DNA of 26,939 bases. Origin: Plakobranchus ocellatus (Eukaryota; Mollusca; Gastropoda; Plakobranchidae). The notes under the pieces were generated by a model. It was not told where the DNA came from, did not search any database, and was given only the letters and a program-made list of their open reading frames with translations. The position numbers were made by a program, and so were the translations under genes. The DNA lies in contig BLXT01006878.1 in assembly GCA_019648995.1 (NCBI GenBank), positions 1,881,723 to 1,908,661 of the forward strand. Direction: 5' to 3'. Shown here piece after piece: positions 21,801 through 26,939 of this stretch (its first letter is position 1; the number at the start of each line of letters is the position of its first letter).

Positions 21801-23471
21801 TTCATGCCTTTATAAAGTGGAGGGATAAGTGTTCTCATTTTGCTGTCCAAGCTTTCAAACTTTCGATTGCCATACGAGAGGAATCCAACCATTGACCCAA
21901 GAGCAGCACCCTTTTAAAAAAAGAAACAGCCAATCCTTAAAATTAATTTTCACTTTCAAAGTATGAATATTTCAATGAAACTTTCAAACACAAGTTATAT
22001 AAAGAAAAGTTCTGCCTCATCTTACAACAATCCACCTTACCCCAAGAAGAAGAAGAGTCAACTGATTAGGTATTGGAAATACATATGAAAGAAAGAAAAA
22101 CATTTTTGAAACAAGTTTTGTAAAATTATAAATAAACCAACTGTTTGAACAAACATACAAAAAAAAGAAGTACATGTCTTGAGACCAGTCCAAATGGGTC
22201 ACAATTTGCACTTTGAACATTTGAAATTATTAATATTATCAAAACTTCATTCTCCAAGACCTTTGTAAAGTTGCTAACTGGTCAGAGATAACTATTATAT
22301 CTGAGCTAAGTTATAGCCATTTGACATAAAAAAACAAGCGTATATTTCAGAGATAACAGTTGAAATACCTATATTTCTGGAGTGCTTTTTGAGGAACTGA
22401 CTCTTTTTAGGACTAGTCTCAAAAACATAAACTTCCTTTTTCTTACCCATTACCAGTGATGCGCAAAGAGCAGCCACAGAGCCTCCACCAGGAGATGGGG
22501 ATCTAGATCCTATAGTCAGAATAAAGTCCCTCACATCCATATTTGCTAGTGGCCCTTCTTTCTCAGGCTGGATCATATACCTGTTATACCAAGGAGAAAG
22601 GTTTTTCTTCAACTAAAAAAAAAAACGGATGAGAAATGTACAAATTCATTTGTATTAAATTGGAATATTTCTGATTAACTTCCTGTAACCTGTTCCCGTG
22701 AAGAATATAAAAAAAATATTGAAATATAATAACCATAACTAAATGTCTTACAACATCAAACTAGGAAAGAGAAACTTAAAAATGTGCCTCTGAAATACAT
22801 TATATATATATATATATAGGCCTTACATGTATATACACTTACTCAACTATTCTCTCCCAATAATCAAAGGTGCTGAAATATAACTATGACTAAAGGTTTT
22901 ACAACTTTAAATTAGGAAAAAGGAATTCAAAAAATGTGCCTCTAAATTACATAATAACATATACATTGGGCCTACATACATATCTCTTTCTGTATGGTAT
23001 ACTTACTCAACTATTCTCTCCTTTGGACTAAATGCCCCAAGTGAATTCAGCCCCAGTCTGTTGATTACCTTTATATGGAGAGAATTTGAAAAAAAGAAAA
23101 ATGATGATGATATAACCCCTGTCAAGTGATGATATTCAGATTAAGAGTTTAATTCAATTTTTTCCAACTTTTTTCCTATGATGGGAATAACTGAATCAAG
23201 TATAGCTTTTAATTTATAATGATAAAGAGATTAGAAATGAGTCTTTATATTTTTATTTAAAAAAAAAGGAAATATCATATATTTTCGTTTCAGAAACAAT
23301 ACTGAAAAAATCAACGACAAAAAAACAAAAACAACATACCAATCTCAATTTCTGATCCTCCTCTAGTATGAAAAGGTTTTCCTTATTCATGTAATATTCA
23401 GCAGTGTCCAACATAGCTTTTAAAGGCACAAGACCAACAACTTGGGATCCCACAACAGCAATGTTCATCTC
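15795..23471 (-). CDS. FTCD: Formimidoyltransferase-cyclodeaminase, C-terminal 281 residues in eight exons
   Basis: FTCD is the bifunctional enzyme of histidine breakdown. Its N-terminal domain moves the formimino group of N-formimino-L-glutamate to tetrahydrofolate. Its C-terminal domain deaminates 5-formimino-THF to 5,10-methenyl-THF, releasing ammonia. It is cytosolic and Golgi-associated in vertebrates. Exons, 5' to 3': 23471-23340, 23068-23007, 22580-22454, 21910-21749, 21477-21434, 19191-19053, 16576-16481, 15878-15795. All introns are GT-AG and every junction keeps frame (846 nt, 281 residues plus TGA). Signatures are [19 protein letters not shown] and [15 protein letters not shown] (end of the transferase domain), [11 protein letters not shown] (linker), [44 protein letters not shown] and [19 protein letters not shown] (cyclodeaminase). 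Length and order match the same span of vertebrate FTCD (about 541 residues in all). No lesion is visible. The N-terminal half is not in the window. Confidence 0.95.
16481..16576 (-). CDS. FTCD: FTCD exon 7 of 8
   Basis: 96 nt, 32 codons, phase 0 at both ends. It runs from [17 protein letters not shown] to DKEFTDK. The acceptor is TTGATCAG and the donor GTAATC. Confidence 0.95.
16577..19052 (-). other. FTCD intron 6, with a MITE and a GC-richer patch
   Basis: 2,476 nt. It holds the 229-bp inverted-repeat element at 16837-17065. From about 17400 to 18790 the DNA is visibly richer in G and C than the rest of the window and has few homopolymer runs. This suggests inserted repeat sequence that I cannot name. 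No coding frame there is convincing. Confidence 0.6.
16837..17065. mobile_element. MITE with 32-bp terminal inverted repeats in an FTCD intron
   Basis: The left end (16837-16868) starts TGTAGCGGTCTGACAAAATG. The right end (17034-17065), read in reverse complement, starts TGTAGCAGTCTGACAAAATG. The repeats match at 30 of 32 positions and both end in GAGTTGCG. The interior of about 165 bp is AT-rich and non-coding. I could not identify a target duplication (flanks TATAAA and CATATT), so the superfamily is open. Confidence 0.75.
19053..19191 (-). CDS. FTCD: FTCD exon 6 of 8
   Basis: 139 nt, completing Met and then 46 codons from [16 protein letters not shown] to [10 protein letters not shown]. 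The acceptor is TTTGCAG and the donor GTGAGT. Confidence 0.95.
19192..21433 (-). other. FTCD intron 5, AT-rich, nothing recognised
   Basis: 2,242 nt with no coding-looking frame, paired inverted repeat or RNA gene that I can support. Confidence 0.55.
21434..21477 (-). CDS. FTCD: FTCD exon 5 of 8 (44-nt small exon)
   Basis: 44 nt, encoding [14 protein letters not shown] plus two bases of the next Met. The acceptor follows a pyrimidine run (CTCACCAG) and the donor is GTAAGT. It corresponds to EAMRLPKNTPEEK in vertebrate FTCD. Confidence 0.92.
21749..21910 (-). CDS. FTCD: FTCD exon 4 of 8 (cyclodeaminase core)
   Basis: 162 nt, 54 codons, phase 0 at both ends. It runs from [16 protein letters not shown] to [11 protein letters not shown] and includes the conserved (V/I)DADA segment. 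The donor is GTATTC, a weak consensus. Confidence 0.94.
21911..22453 (-). other. FTCD intron 3, nothing recognised
   Basis: 543 nt of AT-rich sequence between the glycine-rich-loop exon and the cyclodeaminase core exon. No element seen. Confidence 0.55.
22454..22580 (-). CDS. FTCD: FTCD exon 3 of 8 (start of cyclodeaminase domain)
   Basis: 127 nt, completing Glu and then YMIQPEKEG through [14 protein letters not shown]. The glycine-rich loop marks the start of the cyclodeaminase domain. The donor is taken as GTAATG because it joins in frame to GAALGSMVG and matches the family. The nearby GGTAAG, 6 bases on, is an alternative that would add two residues (Val, Met). Confidence 0.92.
22721..23021. 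repeat. Tandem duplication spanning the end of FTCD exon 2 and its splice donor
   Basis: Two diverged copies lie head to tail: 22721-22857 and 22875-23021. Both begin GAAATATAA and carry related blocks (TTACAAC, AATGTGCCTCT, GGCC.TACAT). Both end in a shared run of about 21 bases, at 22837-22857 and 23001-23021, which is the exon 2 tail plus donor. The left copy also holds a (TA)9 run at 22801-22818. Copy lengths differ by about 10 bases, so the duplication is not recent. Confidence 0.8.
22801..22818. repeat. (TA)9 microsatellite
   Basis: Uninterrupted TA dinucleotides inside the left copy of the intron duplication; the right copy lacks them. Confidence 0.9.
23007..23068 (-). CDS. FTCD: FTCD exon 2 of 8 (linker region)
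   Basis: 62 nt, encoding [20 protein letters not shown] and the first two bases of Glu. The donor is GTAAGT. Its last 15 or so bases and donor are copied in the following intron. Confidence 0.93.
23340..23471 (-). CDS. FTCD: FTCD exon 1 of 8 in window (end of transferase domain)
   Basis: 132 nt, 44 codons, phase 0 at both ends. It runs from [13 protein letters not shown] to EEDQKLRL. The acceptor is AAATCACAG and the donor GTATGT. Confidence 0.93.
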
Positions 23472-24164
23472 CTGTGATTTAAAAAATAACCAGCATCGAC
23501 ATATGTTTTGAATAACTGTGTATAGCTTATACACTTTCAGCTTTCAGTGTTTTCAGAAAAAATTTTTTTTGTTTTTCGAAACTAGTGAAAGCTGTTTTCA
23601 GTACTTAATTATGCATCTATTATCTATTCCTGAAATAAAGAAAAATAATTATAATATAGGAAAAACCTTTAAATATATGAAACAAGCAAACATTAAAAAA
23701 AAAAAAAGAAGGTTTCATGCAGCATCAAATGTTAAAAAACATTGCGAAGCTTGCTTAAAATTTGTAAGAAAACTTTGGTCAAGAGATTCCAAGAACATAT
23801 TTATGATAGTGTTATTCCATGGTTGCCCACAGATTAAAATTATTTGAGGAGAGTCCTACAAGAGGAGAAGAATTGTCTTTGCTCAAAATAACTCATAATT
23901 ACAACTACCCCTTCCCCATTGTTTAACTACATGTCAGTGCAATAGGCTAGCTAGCCTCCTCATTCTCCATTGCTTGAGTGCAGCTTAGAAGAGCTTGATA
24001 ATAAACCAAATCCCAATATGCAACAAAGATAAAGCAACAAAATGACATCCTAAAATAAAAGCAGGCCATTGTCAATAACTTAAATGAGCATGATGTTATA
24101 TGCAGCATGCATATTCAGACACCAATATTTTGCATACAAAATTTATTTATGGATGTTTTAAATA
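23472..24164. other. DNA upstream of the first visible FTCD exon
   Basis: Presumably intron, since the exon at 23471 opens with a 3' splice site. I found no frame encoding the missing transferase residues. A 14-bp palindrome (AGGCTAGCTAGCCT) occurs near 23945. Confidence 0.45.
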
Positions 24165-24570
24165 CAGTCGAACGTGCTTGCCCTACCACCTCTTCAAGGC
24201 AACCACTGAAGACCACTTTCCTTTGACTCCCTTGACTTTTCTCTATTTTGATACTCCTTAAGATGACTTACTGTTCAATTTGACCATGGGCAGCAAATTT
24301 ACTGGCTCATAATGTAAGCAACCTCCTCAAGCTGACCATTCTGGGCTATTATCTGCTGGGGAAGTAATGGCTAGACTTACATGCCCCTCCTCTTTCACCC
24401 ACCCTTGCTTTATATGTCTGTTGCAATGACTGAAAGTGATAATTAGAGGGGTAGTGAAGGGTCATATGTGTCTGGCTCAGCTCATGGGTAGACTTTGGGT
24501 TACAATTTGCCCGAAAAAACATTTTTGAACTAAAGAAATGAGATTTGGTGAATGGACAGGCTAAATACTG
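24165..24570. mobile_element. Possible pogo/Tc1-mariner-like non-autonomous remnant
   Basis: Begins CAGTCGAACGTGCTTGCCC directly after TA. The other end, in reverse complement, begins CAGTATTTAGCCTGTCC beside a TA. The left end resembles the CAGTCGAACCT-type ends of pogo-related elements and continues with ACCACCTCTTCAAGG.AACCA wording typical of such ends. The two ends match poorly after CAGT, so the right limit is doubtful. No transposase frame is present. Confidence 0.3.
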
Positions 24571-25174
24571 TACTATCATAAAAATTTGCTCTCAGAGCAG
24601 GATACCTAGTCGTTTTTTCAGAGCATTAATTTGTAAATATGCTTTAAGAAATATTCTGTGCGTTACTTGGTGTCCCACATTGTACCCCTAGCTGTGCAAC
24701 TATATTTATGTGAACATTGATTCATTTTGTGATAAGAACAAATCTGACTAGCTATTTTATGGATGAAAATTAGAAGGCTAGGACAGATGATAGATCAGCA
24801 ACCAGCTGCACTCATATGGGACACCGTCACACACTGAAGAATTCTTTGTTTAAATTTATCCAGCAGTCTTTATATATTTTTAATATGTCCAGGGCAACCA
24901 AATCTTGCTTTTGAACTGTAGTTTCCATAAGAACACAGAAGTTTTCTTAAGATCGTCATTTGTGTTATAAATATGAATATTTTTCTTCAATAACTTCTAT
25001 TCGCAACAAAGACACCGACCAGGCATAAGTTAATTTTTGCACCAAGAGTTTACGAACAGAAGATAATTCTCTTAACATCACTAAAGTAAGGCCATTAATA
25101 AGTTATTTTCCTTTAAAAAGTAAATACAAATTTTGATGATATGTTCCTTGATTGAAATATTGAAGTGCCTAATT
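24571..25174. other. AT-rich DNA, nothing recognised
   Basis: No supported frame or repeat between the two flanking elements. Confidence 0.4.
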
Positions 25175-25178
25175 TTAA

Positions 25179-25849
25179 CTCACTGGCTACGTTACCCGTA
25201 ATAATTGCGGGAAAATTTTGTGGATGGCAAAATACCAATCCCACAACTCCTGTGGGGTCCAATTTGCGGGTTTTTTTTCTATGTTAATATCCCAACAGTT
25301 GCGGTACAAGTTACGGCCTTAGTTAGCTTAGCTATTTAGCTTTCGAATGACAAAGGCGAATTTTGTTTTGGACAATTAGTATGAGCAGGAGAGCAATTTT
25401 ACAACACCACTAGCAGCTACCAGTTTCCGACTGATTTCTAGATGGAGTCTTTTAGACTATGATGAAAGTTTAGATATTGATAACATCGTTGGAAATGTAT
25501 AAGATCCACATTCTGAGCCCCCAAAATGTAAAAAGGCCAAGAGCAGTCTCCCCAAAGGTAGAGGGAAAGGAAAAGGGAGGGGCAAATCGAGCCACACCAT
25601 GGATAAGTCTAGATCTAAACCCCAGCCTCAAGTTGGAACTAGATCTAAAGCAATATCTAGATCTAAAAAATCAACCCAATGACATAAACTCAAAATTTTT
25701 TTGTCATGTAATCTTTATTATCTTGAAAACGTATGGTACAAATTTCACGGGTATATCTTAACTAACAAATGCACAGTGATTTTGGAAAATACCCAAGAAA
25801 TGTCTGGTGCACAGGGAATTATTAGGAAAAAAGTCTGGTAGTCAGTGAG
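25179..25849 (+). mobile_element. Non-autonomous piggyBac-type element flanked by TTAA
   Basis: TTAA occurs at 25175-25178 and 25850-25853. The left end reads CTCACTGGCTAC and the right end, in reverse complement, CTCACTGACTAC, 11 of 12 identical. TTAA target sites and short ends of this kind are diagnostic of piggyBac. The 671-bp element is too short for a transposase (usually about 550-600 codons). Inside, from 25455 to 25682 on the plus strand, a frame broken by one TAA at 25500 reads DYDESLDIDNIVGNV, then a basic KGRGKGKGRGKSS tract and repeats of (T/S)RSK from TCTAGATCTAAA units. It may be the relic of an N-terminal transposase region, or only low-complexity DNA. It shows no clear similarity to remnants A or B. 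Confidence 0.8.
25606..25668. repeat. Cluster of CTAGATCTAAA units
   Basis: Three spaced copies of (T)CTAGATCTAAA inside the TTAA element. The same word recurs at 2890-2906, 17970, 25900 and 26103. Confidence 0.7.
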
Positions 25850-25853
25850 TTAA

Positions 25854-26872
25854 AAAAAGCAATCCTGGTGTATTCGTTCGTTACTGAGACACTCAAATAG
25901 ATCTAGATCTATGTTTTATTTAGTCTCCGTTGCGAATGTCCGTAATTGCCAACTTAACCCAATTGGAGAGCCTAAATTTCGGCAAACGATTTTCAAACAA
26001 GAAATAATATTAAAAATGCAATCATGAGCAAAAATTTTTTACATTAATGTTTATTTCACATTCTTTTATGGCAAAATTGTGGTTAGCGTACACCAGAAAG
26101 CATTAGATCTAGAGAATTAAATGTGTAAAAATTGTTAAAATTTGCTTTAAAACTAAAGAACTACACTTAAACTGCAGTTTCTTAACTTCACTTCTCAGAA
26201 AAAACACTTGTAGATATATATAACCCAGATATAAAGAGAGTGGCGCTACAAATCTTGCATGCAAAAATGTCGGCAAAATGTAAAGTAAGGAGAAGACCTT
26301 TTCTAAGACTGCTGAATGTGACACGAAGAGTAACTTACGGAATAAGTTTTGTTAGCCGATGTGCAATCAACAGGTGTTTTTACTCGGTATATGCGCTGCA
26401 TCGGCCCATTAAAGCCTTTCTTATACTTCAAGATTTTCCCTTTTTGCAACTCTTTTGGTTCTCTTCAAATGTTCAGCAGGCATTTGCATTTCTTCTTATT
26501 AAAATGTAAGAATTTGCATACCAAATTTTACCGGTTTTTCACGGGAAAAATTGTTTAATTTATTCATATTGTCAACTGAAGGCTGCTATCTTGGTATGTA
26601 GTGCTTCCTTGGCCATTTTTCTTTCATATAAAAGAAAAAAAAAAGACAAATGTGAAATTTCAGCGCTAGTGGAGCCCTTGAATTAAAGTCAGTATAGAGT
26701 GCACCCATGATCTGAGCCAGGCACATATATGCTTCATCACAACTTGATGCAAATGGTGTTGACAGGACAGGAACAAGTGGAGGAGTGGCATTTAAAGGAG
26801 CAGTCTCTCCTAGGCCCTTATGTCCACTCAATTAATGAATGCTTTTGTATTTGCATCTGCGATACTGAACAT
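25854..26872. other. Right flank without a supported gene
   Basis: Short frames exist on both strands at 26109-26509 and 26586-26831. The latter (minus; MSGHKGLGETAPLNATPPL) is less biased in composition than most but matches nothing I know. It lies in a somewhat GC-richer patch (26655-26860) that may be a repeat. Confidence 0.4.
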
Positions 26873-26893
26873 AAGAGAGAGAAAAAAAGAGAG

Positions 26894-26939
<46 letters not shown>
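26873..26939. repeat. (GA)n microsatellite at the window end
   Basis: Imperfect AGAGAGA at first, then uninterrupted GA dinucleotides from about 26897 to the last base. The run reaches the window edge, so its full length is unknown. Confidence 0.95.

Noticed and set aside
23943-23956. 14-bp palindrome AGGCTAGCTAGCCT
   Set aside because: Isolated, with no neighbouring repeats or motif to give it a role.
25477-25761. 94-codon plus-strand frame (DLNPSLKLELDLKQYLDLK) inside the TTAA element
   Set aside because: Its first codon is TTG, and the leucine/aspartate pattern is the shadow of the CTAGATCT repeats read one base out of register.
26267-26290. ATG TCG GCA AAA TGT AAA followed by GTAAGG, which could be a first coding exon and donor on the plus strand
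   Set aside because: Six codons and a short donor consensus occur easily by chance. No promoter or downstream exon supports it.
26586-26831. Minus-strand frame MSGHKGLGETAPLNATPPL... as a possible exon of FTCD
   Set aside because: It resembles no part of the formiminotransferase domain, has no clear splice sites and lies in what looks like repeat DNA.

Overview
The window is animal nuclear DNA: AT-rich, gene-poor, with GT-AG introns and many transposon remains. The one gene I can name is the 3' half of FTCD (formimidoyltransferase-cyclodeaminase), on the minus strand in eight exons between 23471 and 15795. The piggyBac and P-like transposase remains, the LINE 3' end and the many TAGATCTAGATCTA-type words fit an invertebrate. 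My best guess is a gastropod mollusc, but nothing in the sequence proves it.

Layout. 1-251 (minus) is an open frame running off the left edge, possibly an exon of an unknown gene. 979-2930 (minus) is a decayed piggyBac transposase, interrupted at 1690-1845 by a small hAT-like MITE with a perfect 8-bp target duplication. 3248-3792 (minus) is a coding-looking fragment, perhaps MADF/BESS-like. 4300-5675 (minus) is a second piggyBac transposase from a different lineage. 5820-7263 (minus) holds the remains of a third cut-and-paste transposase, probably P-like. From 7.4 to 13.9 kb the DNA is AT-rich with no gene I can support, apart from a weak tRNA-SINE candidate near 10.2 kb and one unexplained 157-codon frame at 12.2-12.6 kb. 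13890-14323 (plus) is the 5'-truncated end of a LINE.

FTCD occupies 15.8-23.5 kb. The exons give 281 residues: the end of the formiminotransferase domain, the linker and the whole cyclodeaminase domain, ending in a normal stop. All joins keep frame and every intron is GT-AG. The N-terminal half of the protein was not found and should lie to the right of the window. Its introns hold a 229-bp element with 32-bp terminal inverted repeats (16837-17065) and a tandem duplication (22721-23021) that copies the end of one exon together with its 5' splice site.

The right flank (23.5-26.9 kb) carries a possible pogo-like remnant, a clear 671-bp non-autonomous piggyBac-type element between TTAA sites (25179-25849), and a GA microsatellite at the window end. 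I found no convincing new multi-gene system. The most checkable novelties are the duplicated FTCD splice donor, the nested MITE, and the TTAA element with its lysine/arginine-rich frame.
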